A DNA stretch of 64,000 nucleotides, taken from assembly GCF_051020985.1 (NCBI RefSeq), contig NC_135003.1, forward strand, positions 11,153,501-11,217,500. Reading direction: 5' to 3'. The stretch comes from Nomia melanderi (lineage: Eukaryota; Arthropoda; Insecta; Hymenoptera; Halictidae). The translations under genes and the position numbers were made by a program. Below are positions 49,051 to 62,927 of this stretch, piece after piece (positions within the stretch are counted from its first letter, which is position 1; each line of letters opens with the position of its first letter). The notes under the pieces were generated by a model, which ran no database searches, was not told the DNA's origin, and was given only the letters and a program-made list of their open reading frames with translations.

Positions 49051-51280
49051 CAGAATGAGAGAAGAGAGGAAGGAAGGAAAGCACTTGGACAGCGACAGAA
49101 AAACCGCAGGAGTAGATTTTCAATTATCCTGGAAAAGGTGCTTGAAGCATTCGAGCCAAGAGGGAGGAAACGAACGCCGGATCGTTCACCAATACCGAGT
49201 TTCCCGCCGCCATTGGCTGAGAGTTCCGAGGAAGATATTAACAACATAATGACGCTTCTTTTCCTCGAACAGCCAATCAGTCAAATTATGCAAAATGAAA
49301 TTATCCTCCCCGCAGAAAAATAATGTTGGTAGATACTTGTCCATTATACAAACACAATTGTAAACGCAATTCTTATGAAAAGGAAACTTGTTTAGCTATT
49401 TCAGGAGACCGATTTCTCTCAATAACGCTGAAATGTCGTTATACCTTATAACTGAATTCAGTCTAACTTTTACCAGCACATACCGTATTATCATACCCAA
49501 CACTTACAAACGTGTTTTGTCGACCTCATTACAATCGCGTCATCATCCCTGAGAGCTCATAGGCGTGGTATAACTTCAGTCTTGCCGACAATGTGAGGGA
49601 AATGGTAATTATACCACGGCGATTCATGAATATGCAGCATCTATTAATGTGCAAAACCTAAGAATAAACAACTGAACAAACTTCAACAATGTTTTTACTT
49701 CGCTTTTATCTTCGCGGAATAATAATGCCAGCCCTTACGAAGTCTGAACGCTTCTCGAGCCCGTTGCTTACGAAATATTCAACATTCGTTTCGCCCGGAA
49801 TGCTTTCGAAAATTTGGTTAACATCGTTTTCGTCTCTGGGGAGCATTATTCTTCAAACATACCGTCTGAAGTAAATGGGTGCGTAAATTCTCGATAACCG
49901 TCGTCTCACGATAGTCAGAAAAATGAAGACGGGAACAAGCCGAACGAATTACCAGTCGAACCGTTAGTTTCTATAGTTGCGTTATCAGTCTGGATGGGCG
50001 CGATTATACGAAGGCAATCCAGTATATATCCTTTTTACACGCGAATTCACCGCTGACCTCGGACATCGTGTTCGATACACGCAAAAGATCCCATCTCCTT
50101 TCCCGGAGATTAAAAATCTGGCCGTGATCTATTCGCGCGCCCGCTCGCGAGCGTTCACGCCCGCGAAATTCTTTTTCGAAATTACGAACGGCGATATAAA
50201 TTTCCCACGATAGAGCCCGACTCTCTCTCAGTTATAAATCGCGCGCGAATACAGTCCCTCCCGCGGTATCGAGGTGCGCGCGACTATAAATTCACGGCAA
50301 TGTTTCGACATGTTTAAGGGAGCCGTTAGAGTATAATTTAAGAAACTGCATAACTGATCAAATATGGATTACCGCGTCTCGCCGGATCGTTTCGACGACG
50401 CAGTCGAGGCCGGGTCCTAGCATCCTGACGCGTCGGTCGATACGAAAGCCGTTTTGCGACGCGGGAAGGAAAGTTGGGCCAAAGGAACCGTGATTAGATG
50501 CATATTAAAGTGAATGATTAACGTTTCGATCGCGTATCTAATTAATAACGCTTAAGTTTAGGGGATATGAGTTTTGATATGGATCCAGAAATGAATTTCC
50601 TCGGTGACCTATCGAACGAACCGAATTTCGTTGGACTTATGAGATGAAAGAAGGTTAAAGAAATAATCGCTATAGAAGATCAAACGATTAAGCTTTCAGT
50701 TTCTCTTTCGCTAGGAAAATTGTTTTGAGTTTATAAGTAATTTGATGAGTGCCTAATTCTCGTGATCTCGCAATTAAAGTGGTAAAATGCAATTTTCTAA
50801 ATGATTAACTTAGGCTCACTGTGATCATCTCGATTTCAATCGCATATTAGTAACAACCGACAATCATAAAAAGTGTATTACTTTCAATTAATCGTCAGTA
50901 ATTCGTGGACAGATGTATTTACGTTTCGCGCAACTCCGGTGAGGAGGGCCGGGCATAAATGGGCAAGCCCAACTGGACTCCGGCTCGCATGCACAGTTGT
51001 TTAGTCAACGATATCCACCCCGGCAACTTCGCGCGAGGCGATTCAGTTCCTCCAGGCATCGTCGACACCTGCGGGAAACTGATATCTCACGCTGAGACTT
51101 TATAGGAGACTTACCGTGGACTTACCGCGAAGATATACGGTCCGGCGGTGCCTACAAACTATTCCCTCCCATTCGGAACTAGTTTCCAGTCATTATTTCA
51201 CGTGAGTTATTCGAATCTGGTCGAAGCCGCGGCACGTAAAAATTATTTAAATGTCCACTGATTTATATTTATGATTGCAT

Positions 51281-51311
51281 TACTGTACATTCGATGTACA
51301 AATGTACAGTA
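51281..51311. repeat. Perfect 11-bp hairpin
   Basis: TACTGTACATT and AATGTACAGTA pair fully around a 9-nt loop that itself contains another tgtaca word. No further context. Confidence 0.6.
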
Positions 51312-53623
51312 CGTTTAATTTGAATGAAAGCTTCAATGAGAGTGTTGTTCCTTGAAATTCTCAGTGCAAATTAATTGGACTGTTTATTGAATTCATTATT
51401 TCAACGTATTTTCGGTTATACGTCCCTTCTCTCAAATATTGAACTATACTTAATGGAATTTACGTAATTGGATATCTACGCGTTGGCAATTATTTCTTTC
51501 CAACTCGCGCGCCGCTGAAACAACTTCAACACAAACTTTTAGTCTATTTTTCACCTAGCAATTCCACCTTCGTTCAAATATCTCGGAGAATTTCTTGTTT
51601 CCGTTTCGATACTGTCATCGCTAACTTTTTCTCTTTTTTAATCGATCGTTTTATATACCGGGTGTATCGCGTATCAAAGGTGTAGAACCAGATTTTCACC
51701 TTTTACGACGACTCCGGTACGAAGTTCGAGCGTGAACTAACGGAGTTTTGTTACGTCATCGAATTGTTGACAGAAATAGTTTAGGTAGAAGGACCGCCGA
51801 CGGAACACAGAACGCAGAACGCGCGAACGGAATACTGGAAATGCGCCCCCAAAAGTTTCTAGGTTCGCGGGTCTCTGTCGCAGCCCAGCAAACCGCTGTA
51901 TTCGTGTCGTTGCGCTTCACAGATAGCGAGTTTCCCATCCGCCACTTTCCCGGCCGGGTGTCACGCGAACCCTGACATTCGTTTTTGTTCCGCTGGATTG
52001 AACAATTCGGCGAGACAATGTCGCGGATGTTCGATCTACCGAAAATCCCCGCGGAAATTCGGAATTCTTCTGCCGGCGCGAGGCATGTACAGTGGATTTC
52101 AGAAACAAATGGCCAAACTTCGCCGCGCGACATTTATCTCTGCGATGAGAAAACGTCACGTGAACATGCCGCACCGGAAATCCATCCTTGCCGAGACTGA
52201 ATAGTTCGTTCGCGACGAATCGCGATAACAAAGCCGAACGTTTCCCGAAATAGATTGAAACCTTTCGCTTTATTATTTTATTGATCACCGATATTGCTTT
52301 TAGTAATTGTTTAATTTACTGTTTCATCGGAGAGCAATGTGCGTGTATGTGTGCTTGAGATGACTTTACTTATAATGATCTTTCGGCAAGAAAATGAAAT
52401 GTGTTCGTTTGTTGTGCAGGAATCTATTACATAAAGTAAATATTAACAACGACAGACTGGTATTTTCCGATAAATGTGAGTTGTTTAATATTTATGTTTC
52501 CCAATGTTCGTTTATAATCTATGATCCGGTTTACCATGAATCTGCTTCGACGATATTATGTTCTTCCATTTTTCATTAACTCCTTGTTTTCCGTATATTC
52601 GTGTATCTATCCATAATAAAGTTGAATTATCTACTATAATTATCATTTCTGTCAATGTATACCATATCATTTCGTAACAGAGAGACGTATTATCATCGCA
52701 TTCTAATGAAATTAATTAACATGTCGGTAGCTATGATAACGCAAACAGTGTTCAGCAATAGCGCATTGTTCGCCACGTATATATCGCCAGGTAATAACGT
52801 TCTGGACTTCTAACAAATATCCTTGTCGAGCACCGTTTTGAACGTATAGCTATACAGGCTGTTCCAGAATACGTGCACACGGTTCTCCAGTTTGATCGAA
52901 CAAACGCGAAAAAGAAAGCAGTATAAAAATTTCTCCCCAAAGCCGGTTACACACTTCGTGAGCGTATGCCGTTTAACAAAGGATACGAGCAGGGACCGAA
53001 GAGAAAAACAGAATCGAATAAAATCATCCGAAGCGAAAATTCCGATTGGCAGAACATCAAAGAAATCAAATGACCGGGTAGGAAAGTTTCAGATATTAAA
53101 TTTTCAAATCGATTTTCACGCCGGAGGAAGTGGAGGGGGATGAAATTCGGCCGGTAACAAATGGCAGCGGGGTTGCCGGTGAAAAATTAAATCGACCCTG
53201 GGAGATTCGTACGCATTATCGGTACCTAATGTTCGCGCCGCGTGAACGACCCCGACTCGGCGGGACTTTTTATCCGCGAAAATCGTGTCGCGCAATATCC
53301 GTTATGGTAGCCCGGCCACGGCTGGTGCGCTCGGTGTATCGTAAATCAATTTTCTTCACTGCGCCGTGCATTTCTCTTCCCCTTCCGTTCCTTGTCGCGA
53401 TCCTGTCGCGAAGTTTAGCTTCGTTAAACCGGAAATTGGCAGGTCCTTTGCCGCTCCGGGAGGGATTAAAAGAAGGACTAAGCAGGCGTCGCGGAGTGAA
53501 AATTATTTCCTTTCCTTAACGCCTGCGAATCTAGCCAATGACGTTCAAGAAAATCGAATGACGGTCTACTTTGAATATATACTGTCCGCAGACGACGTTT
53601 ATTCTGATCCCCGATCAACTGAA

Positions 53624-53883
53624 ACAGCAGTACAAGGGGAAGACGTCTACCCGCGATGAACGTTGATACCGGTTTCGACCGCCTTGTTATTGACTTAGCC
53701 GTGTAAATGATCGCAAATGAAACAGAATACGACAAAGTGAGATATAATGATACAGAATGTCACTTTGTCGTATTCCGTTTCATCTGCGATCGTTTAAGCG
53801 ACTCGGCCAATAGCAAAAGTCGGTTGAAACCGAGGCGTCAACGTTCATCGCGAATGGACGTCATCCCCTCGCTGTACTGCTGT
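53624..53883. repeat. 260-bp foldback with a near-perfect inner stem
   Basis: The inner arms 53709-53740 and 53760-53791 are complementary at 30 of 32 positions around a 19-nt loop. The two plus-strand A/C mismatches become U·G wobbles in a minus-strand transcript, so that RNA would pair at all 32 positions. Outer arms continue with small indels: gcgatgaacgttga near 53653 faces tcaacgttcatcgc ending near 53851, and acagcagtac (53624) faces gtactgctgt (53883). It may be a foldback/MITE element or a hairpin-RNA precursor. Overlapping frames are not coding. Confidence 0.85.
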
Positions 53884-56800
53884 GTCAATGAGGATTGGAT
53901 GTTTTGATTGCGGGTAGTATGATGAAATGCGGAATAGAAGTTAGGGGATGAATAATATTCCACGGCAAATATTTGAGTACTATTAATTAAATAGCTATTG
54001 AATATTTATTCTCAATTAATGTTCGATCGATGGAAATCACATTATTTATGGAATGACCCGATATTTCGTTGAACGTTTACGTCAGCCAGACATCGCCTGC
54101 TATATTTGCACTGGCCGTCGAATATTTAATGCACCACTGCACCTTTAATATTCCACGAACGTATGTGGGTGCAAGTGAATTCTGCCTGGCATTGTGCACG
54201 GTTGTTTAACATTAAGTATCGCTGCGATATTCAGCGCGCGCCCGCGGCGAGGATAATGAGCACTGAAATTATTGCAAGTAATCGAGGACGAAAATTGTTC
54301 CCGTCTCAGCAGATGCGCGTTTCTTGCACGCGTTGTTGGGCGAGCGTCGGTGTTCGTAAGACGCGCGGAACGAGAAAAGCTCGCGACGAGTGAAAATTCA
54401 CTATACTGGGTGGATCACGAGGATGCACTCGATATTTACAAGTACATAAAAATACTTCGCTGTATTCTAAATTAGTTCTCTCATTCATTTCATCCGCGCA
54501 TTGTTTTATAATTCTACGCGAAACGAGAAACGTGTAACATCACGAATTTCAATTTAATAAATTCAAATCCCATCGAATCTCCTGAAAATCGCGTTGGAAG
54601 ACTTTTCGACTAATCAAATATTAGTAAAACATCAGACGCTGTATTATTAAGACAAATTCATTCAGCATTCACGTGTTAACGTTAATGTGGAACGAAGCTA
54701 AGCGAAGACGTTCCATCAAGTCCCGCGCACCGTATATTTACGTGAAAATGGAAGTTTGAAGCAAGTTGCGCTATCTTGCGCGGAGCATCCCGTATAGACC
54801 ATAAATGTTGTAAAAGATACATGCCCGAAGCAGGAGCCAGCGGCGAATAAAGTTTAACGACCCCGTGGAATGAAACGGGAAACCGTAAAGTCTAAACGAA
54901 ATACACGCTGTTAAGTCCCATGCAGCTCGTTGACGGTCGAGAAACGGAGGGGAAAGAGTTTTGACAGGAATTCCAATATTTGATTCGGTCATTGTGAACG
55001 GAATGAATAATACTGGCGGTCTGGAGCGCGCGGAGCGTAAGTTTCATAACTCCGCGTACCCACAATGCGTCTTCGCCGTATAACGTGTCACCGTCCAACG
55101 ATCCTCTACTGCCAGCTTTGTCTGCAAGTTTGTACTCTCCCGCGGTAATTCGAGTCTCGCAGAGAAGAAGATTACCCGGTATAATTGAAATTGATTGCAT
55201 TTGAACGCATAAGCAGGATTCGGCCAAAGGATTCATCCCTCAAACGTCTCTCAGTATAGTTAAAGACCCTTTGACTTCATTACCGCGAAACCATCGATGT
55301 TATGCAAACGAAACATACCGTTAACCATCGGATTATTACACTGAACTGACAATTAGAAGGTTCCTCGTGGATTCATTAGAAATTAACCGAGAGGGACACG
55401 TTAACTCGTCATTCGTACTTGATTTTACGTAACTAATTCTTAGTTATATACACTTAACTAAATAATCGAATATAAATCGATCGTCCTTCTACTTCGTTCA
55501 ATTATAATTCATAATTTCGTGCTTTGTACGTGAAATTTCATTTGTTGAATTCTATTTTATGTTTTTCGCGGTGAAAAGGAAGTTATTGTTTATAGAACGG
55601 AGACCTTTTTTAAGAGTGGAAGGGGAGGAACAGCGGAAAGGTAAAGGTCCCGATTTAATAATTTCTGTGAACCAGATTGCGAGCGTTGTTCAACGACCAT
55701 AAAAGGTCGCCGCGGGAAAATGAATTTCGTTGTAATTTCGTAAGCACAAACGACGGGCGAACTTTTCGTTAACTCGATAAACCTTTATCGGACGCGACCG
55801 ATTAAACACGTGAAATTTGATAATTATATATTCCGCGGTAGTTTCACCGCGATCTCGGCGTTACGTCGCATGAATGCGAAACGATCGGAATTACCCGCGA
55901 AAATGGTGAAGAAGGTAAGATTGGTAATAAAAGGCGGGACGTTGCTCGGAATCGATTGGAACAGAGTCGGTTCATAAATGACAGATGCGTCCGCCACGAC
56001 GTTCCCGGGCATTTATTCATTTTCCTTTGATGAGAAGCATTCTAACTCGTCGCGTCAATGAATTCCATTAAAAGGAAACAGTGGCGCGGTGAATGGTGAT
56101 CGTTCGATCCATCAAAGATTTATTTGTCTCGAAACAAAGCGACTTCGATGGAAACGGACCGATTCGCTTCTCCATTTTAATTTATTGCGGAAAAACGCGA
56201 GAAACCGTTGCGTTCGGAATGTTCCCTATTCGACGATTCAGTCGTTATTTACATAGATATTCGATTTATAGAATGCCGGACAGAAACTATCACTCTTCGA
56301 GCATTTCATTCTTCGAAGAATCTATCTGCCACCTAGAGTTCGCGTAAACATAATAATCGAGAATCTTTAGAAAACACTTCCAACTAGAGAAACGTGGAAA
56401 TAACCGTGATTCCGTGGAACGGTAGGTATGCTGAGGCCTCGCGACACGTGAAATTGAAAGATACGTAGAAAAACTCGTTTCCCATCCCACGGGAAAGCAA
56501 CGTCCAGCAACGATAATTTTGTTTTCGCGTTGTTGTCGGCGTCGTTTCATTCATTTTCGTGGAAAATGGACAGAATTGACGGGTGAAACGGAAAACTATG
56601 GCGCGCGCTCTAGCCGCCACGGCTGAATGCAACTTTGAATATGACTCGGGAACAATTGGTTCCTTTAATGAGATTGCCCGTAGATGTGTAGGTACGTGCA
56701 CACAAACACACGTGACGCAAACGTACGTTTCAGAGCGCAGTTCTTACTCCTGCGCGGCTCGCCAATCGTCGCGCTGAACGCATTATTAACGCAACTGACG

Positions 56801-57499
56801 GCGCAAAAATACATTTATGACCGTAGCACTAATGAATTCTCGGATATTAATGCATACTAATGCCGACGGTGTTTAACTCGAACTCAAATAAATTATCGCA
56901 CACGGTGTTTTCAGAGATGTCGATACCAAAACGACAATCTACGGAATTGCAATAATTTCACCGTAATATATAATATATTGCTGTGCCAATTAATAAACAA
57001 TATTGGTATGAACATGAGCATTTCATTCCATGTTTAGAAAGGATGGAAATTGCGCGGTTAATTATTCGTAATTGATAATTTGGGTTATCGATGTGTATTG
57101 CCTAACATTATCTTATAAGAAAACACTTTTAATTATTCGATAGGAATTTTCAAGAAATTCCTCGATTTTCTTTCATTCTGTTTAACGTTGATTTGTGTTA
57201 TGTCAAATAGATAATTGTATCTAAGGAAATATTATGTTCAACTCGCTTTCACTCACGTTCGAGTTCACATTTTCGTCATTCTCTGAGAGCTAAAGCTAAG
57301 TTTACTTGGGACTGTCAACCTATCTGGTTATCAAGACTTTCTAGCTAATTAACTAGTTTAATCTACTCTTATACAGGCGGAACATGTACTCAGAGATCCG
57401 ACGCCAGTCTCTTATGTAAATTCTGGTAAAATATAAGTCCTGCTCCCAACGGAATATCCTGAACAGAGTTGCTGATTTGGATGCTTTTATGTAATGTTT

Positions 57500-57607
57500 G
57501 GGTAGTCAGTTTACCATTGCGTTAGTTAAACAATGAAGTCAATATTACGATGTTTATAAATAAAAGCAATTACTGCGTTTGCAGTGACTTTGGCAGAGTA
57601 ACTACCC
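57500..57607. mobile_element. Possible small inverted-repeat element
   Basis: The left end GGGTAGTCAGTTTACC and the reverse complement of the right end GGGTAGTTACTCTGCC match at about 12 of 16 positions. The 108-bp unit has no clear target duplication, so this is a weak call. Confidence 0.3.
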
Positions 57608-60600
57608 ATTCAATGTACTTTTAGATTTTCGGTAAAGCTATGTCAAAGAAATTTTACAAATAATATTTATTCGTGTGTTTAATTTTCAACTTTCACAAAT
57701 AAATACAATTATTTCTGGTTATTTAGATGGCTGCTATACTAGTAACGTACGAATCATAATAATTTAAGATGAACAGATATTTAAATTTATTTGTACTTCT
57801 ACAAGTACAATTATCTTCAAAGCCATTTTGAAGCTGTAGAAGTAACGTCGCAGTTCTTAAAGGGACACTGCCCGCTACTGCAAGGCAGGAAGTCATTCCT
57901 TTAAAGTTAATTCAAGCGCAGACGACAGTAAACATGTTAATATCAGTAAGGAAACTTGGAGTAGGTACATTCCTTGTTCTTGTATCAGATTACGTTGTTT
58001 TGTTGGTCACGCGAAATTACCGTTGCAAATTTTCACAATGTTCTAATCACTGTTGCGGCGCACCAACCATTATGCAAGCGAAACACACGGGCCCGTAAAT
58101 TTCATCATTTTAATTAAAACCGTCGAGACTTCGAAATTTTTGGGAAAGAGCTTCACGCAACGTAGACAGAACACGTTTAATGAGGAATGCACACTCTACG
58201 ACTTCGCGGCTTACAATTAAAGTATGCTGGGTTATCGAGCGAAGTTGAGGTTTGTTGGAGCTACTGAGAGGAATTTCCCAGAAACGAAAGTATTCGTAAG
58301 CGGTTTTTGGCTATTAATTAGCCAATTTTGTAACATTGGCCCTCATAATGATCCAGCAACGAACAATTTTACGAATTTTACTTACACATGTGTTGAGGCC
58401 AACCTCGAAAACGAAGGAATAGATAGAAAACGAGTTGCGTTCAAAATTATACAATACCTAATTTACTCCCAAGTACAATATTTATCTACTTGTTAATAAT
58501 TCTGTATCATAATAAATGCTTGTTGCAAATACGTCAGATTACATAAATTTCAATATATATTTGAGAAAAAAGTAATTGAAGACATAAATAGCTAAAAGAT
58601 TTTTCAACAATTACATATGAAACCTTCGATTCGTTCCCACGTAGGAATCGAAATAATTTCCTTGTTACGCCGACGGAGCAGTCAAGGCAGAGGAATAATG
58701 ATCGCACGCAGCGATTGTCGAGACATTCAGTTGCAGTTTATTTAATAGCGCCAGCATCCCCGGTCAATTATTGCAGCATAATAGCGATACTAATCGATCC
58801 GCGCCGGATACTAACAGCTCTGCCAGCCGTGGGTCGTCCTTAACGGGAGCAAACGTGCTATTAATGCGTGTTAATCAGCGCCGAGCGAATGATTAAAAAC
58901 CTCGAGTAATTAGTAACCGTAAAGTAAATCACTCTTCACCATTCAATATTTCACTTTTTTTCCCCCCTTTTCAACGTCCGACCGTATTTACCGACCGTAA
59001 ACTCTCGAATCTGCAAACGGAATATTAACGTCCACTTGGACGAAATTACGAATGATTACAATCAAAAGCGAACGGTAAGCATTTGCTTTCTCGGGGGCGT
59101 GATATTTGTGGCGGCGGCGTTAATAAAAACATTTTCAACGGGAAACGCGTTTTCGAACGTAATACGGAAAGAGCGAGGAAAATAAGCGAGCCCAGCGAGT
59201 AAATCGCGCGGCACGCCAACTTTATTCCGATCCACCGTTTCGCCGGCCAGCAAATTGTTGTTCCTTTATAATTACCGCCGTCAGCCATACGGTCATTAAG
59301 TTTATTAGCCTTTACCATTGTCTGACCACTTATGCAGAGGACCACTAATGCACGCCGCGATAATAAGCGCTGGTTCACGACAAACTACGACGAGAAGCTG
59401 TTGCTAATAACGATATTTTGGCAACGAGATTTGGGGACAAGGATTTCGGGTTAATTAACATTCAACGTTTTCTTAATTCGACGATTAAACGAGCAACCGT
59501 AATGTTGGAAGTTACTAATGGACTTTTATGAAACACTTGTCAGGTGAATTATGAGAAATTTTTGTTCTATCGTTTGGTTATTTTCTGAATAATTGTGCTG
59601 AAAAATGAATGTAACGTGTGCAAGGGAAATAAACGGTTAAAAAGGTCCAGGAATGAAAGAAAATAGTGTGTTAAAACCAGAAATTGAAGAAAGAATGTGA
59701 GCGTTTAAATACAAATGATGGGGGAGATATATAGAACAGTTTTCATGAAATTCAAATAAAAAGAGCAACGTGAAGTAGAACGGAAAATGTCAGATTTTTC
59801 ATAAGTGCGCCATTGTTTTCGTAAAATCTTCTGATCGTTAAGATTCAAAAATATTGGACTGCAACGTTTAGGAGTGCTACATTCTATCTAAATTATTAGA
59901 GACAGATTTCCTGTGGTGTGTAAGGAAGCTTAAACTGTTTAAAGAACAACAGCTAAACGCTACACGTTTGTTTTACGAATCATATTAAGGCGAACGCGTC
60001 TCATACGCGGAATAATACAGCGTTATACACTGTACAAGAGTATTCGAGATCTTCAAGGTGACAACCTCTACTTCCCGATCCTTGAGTGCTTAAGATATGG
60101 TAGACGCTTTAAGTCGCAACAGGGTACCCACTTGTTACGATTTCAAGGTAGACCTCAAAAATGGTTGAATAATTTACCAAACACTCATTGAAACATTTAC
60201 CCGATCCAATAAAATTTTACCCCAATACCAAGATACAAAGTACATATACGGATTTTCTTCAAATTTTTAATCAAATTTAACCAGATTATTACCATCTGAT
60301 GTACATGAGATTAAAATCGTGATACAATATATCTAAAAAAAAGCACACGAGCCCCGCTAAAATCACAAAAGTATTGTGTCTGCATGTTAAAGTCGGAGGA
60401 CTGAAATTCAAGCTGATATGTCATTCTATAGTCGGCACGACTGATCCGTGGACTGAAGTAAAACGATCAATTTGTTCCTATAAATAGCCGATAACGATTT
60501 CGAATATTATTTACTAACAGAATTTTTCAGTTTGTCCTCGGAAACAAAGAAACACACGGAAAATAATTCGTTTGGCCATTTGAACGCGCTGAAACAATCA

Positions 60601-60780
60601 TCTCGTGAGCGCGCGTGTATTTGCCGATTTATTGGATCGTCGATCGCTGAAAACACGGAGTTGCGCTGTGACCGTTTAACAGAAAGGTGGATCCAATGCC
60701 AATATTTATTCGTATGCTAGAAAAGTAAACCTATTCCGGCCGTGCCGCGTCTGATACCGTAGGCGTGAAACGGGAGCATG

Positions 60781-60807
60781 GGGCTGGGGGTGGGGGTGGG
60801 GGGTCCG
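60781..60807 (+). other. G-quadruplex-type motif
   Basis: Four runs of four to six G separated by one or two bases (GGGG-CT-GGGGG-T-GGGGG-T-GGGGGG). This fits the standard intramolecular quadruplex pattern on the plus strand. Whether it folds or matters here is unknown. Confidence 0.7.
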
Positions 60808-60965
60808 GAATAAATCCGGCTAGTTAATAGACAACTGGGTCGTCGTCCTCCAGAGGTCATCGAGGCTTTTGGCAAAGAACGCGTAAAGAAGAGGCGCGCA
60901 AAGTGAGGGAAGCTTCCGCCCTTCCGAGGTGACTCTGTCTAGCAAACAAGCTGTGTAACATGTTA

Positions 60966-61024
60966 TAAAAAAAAAGACACACACACACGGGCCGAGCAAG
61001 AGAGAGAAAGAGAGAGAAGAAGAA
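60966..61024. repeat. Poly(A), (CA)n and GA-rich simple sequence
   Basis: An A-run passes into ACACACAC, then into gagagaaag words. Adjacent simple repeats, non-coding. Confidence 0.7.
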
Positions 61025-62927
61025 GTGGAACGAGGTCAAGGCGGCTCGTCGCTCCTTTTTTACTTCGAAGAAAATTGCCCCGAGCCAAAACAAGTTTTCC
61101 TACTTTTTTCTTTTTGAATCGCCTAACCCCGAGACTTATTGTGTTTTCGAGCTTTCCGTCCGCACTGAAATCTCATTTCTAATATCCTTTGATGTCTCTT
61201 CATTTCCGTTATCGGGCCCGCGGCTGGATCAGGCAAGAGTGATCGGCTGGTTACGAAAGGTAAATGAAAATGTCAGTGGAAATACTCGTCGAACATTTAT
61301 TGGGAAATTAGGAGAAACGATACTTATTATTCCGTTTATACGATAAAGCATTGTTTCGTCCCTCTGCTTTGAATCGGATGCTTTACACTTTTTCCGCTGC
61401 CGGGAGTTCCTGCCAATAACTTATCTGCATGGTTTGTCATTTGTTTCTGATACTTTTGATTAAAATAAGAATATTTCAAGTATAGTAAATATGTCCAGTA
61501 TCGTGTAATGTTTTTCATTTGCCTCTCGTAAACGATGGATTATCTTAGAAATTCGAATTATTCGATAAAAGACTACGAAGTATCGTTATCGAGCGTTGTG
61601 ATGGTATCAGGAGTGAAATTATCGGCTGTGTTTATTTCTGTTTCGCGAAGCAAGGACTCACGGAAATAAGAAACCAACGTGATCGGTTTAATTAAAAGGA
61701 GTAACTAAAGGTAATTCAGTAAATACGTTCAGATGGCTCACCTGGCACGATCCGCGCTCATTCCGCGCCTGTGAATTCCGTGTCCCAGCATCGTCCGGTT
61801 TCCGAGAACTCACCCTCTCGGAATTCCGTGCGATTCCATTAAGAAGAAAAACAATGTTCTCCGAACAGTAAAAACCGCGGACAGCTTCGCGCCTTCCATT
61901 CGTCACTGTTTCCTTCGAGATTACCGTACTAACGAGCGGGAACGTTCACAGCGGAATTCCTCCCCGGAAAATTTCTTCTGCTTTTTCGGCACGTGATTCG
62001 AACGCGGTTCCCCCACTGAATTCTGATGCGGAATGATCCTCAAGAACGTTCCACGTACTTTCGAGGGAAATCGACGTCTCCTCGGGTGCATCTTTAACTT
62101 GTTCGCCGACGAGCAACACGGGAAACTTCTGATCACGAGAACCGAATGCACGACCGACTCTCTTCAGCATCTTCAAGAAAGCGACACTTCTCTTCCGAAG
62201 GCTCTTCTTCCACGACAAAATGTCCATCGCGTCTTACTGCGACATCGATCGACCAATTCGACCAGATATTTATCGCTCGAATGAAAAAATCCGAGAACCT
62301 TCCCCCGTTTCTATCAAACCCACGTCGAACTTCACTGATCTGGCGGCCGCTCTGTGGGAAAGGGAAGAAAAGAATTTGATGGATGATCCGACAACCCGAA
62401 AACACGCGTCAACGACAAACGTTCTCGGCCAGCGTCGAACATATCGCCGCGCGGATTTTCATTGTTGCTCCGTTCCGCCGTGAAACAAGAATCGCGAATT
62501 AGTCCGGCGCGATCTCTTCCCGCTTTGTACGCTCGCCCTAAAAAGTGCAAAATGAAAAGCCGCTCTTTATTGTTCCGCGGGGACTCGGGCCGTTTCCACG
62601 GGATCACGGCCGCCCCTGTTACACGGATTCGCGGCGCGTTCTTGTTCCGCTACATCTCGAATTTCACTATCGGTGTCTTCGCCAGGAATTTACTGACCTC
62701 GTCTGCGAAGTTACCCAATATCTACGGGGATAGGTCAAGTTGACGGAACGAAGGGGGAAAAAAGAATTCAAACAGACACCTGTGTTAATACTTTCTCTTT
62801 GCAATGCACGCCCTTCTCTCTAATTTCAAAATATTTTCCTGACCTTCAAATTAATTCGTTTATGCTTTAAAATAAGTTTCTTATTTCATTCTCAAAATGA
62901 GCCACCCTCGCGAAACTGATTTCTTCA

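Noticed and set aside
54892..55236. Minus-strand frame with a plausible internal exon (KAGSRGSLDGDTLYGED)
   Set aside because: An acceptor-like and a donor-like site exist, but the phase does not lead cleanly into the 39431 exon and nothing identifies the peptide.
62033..62743. Overlapping frames on both strands in a GC-rich stretch
   Set aside because: No conserved motif, no consistent strand and no splice sites; stop codons are rare here because of base composition.
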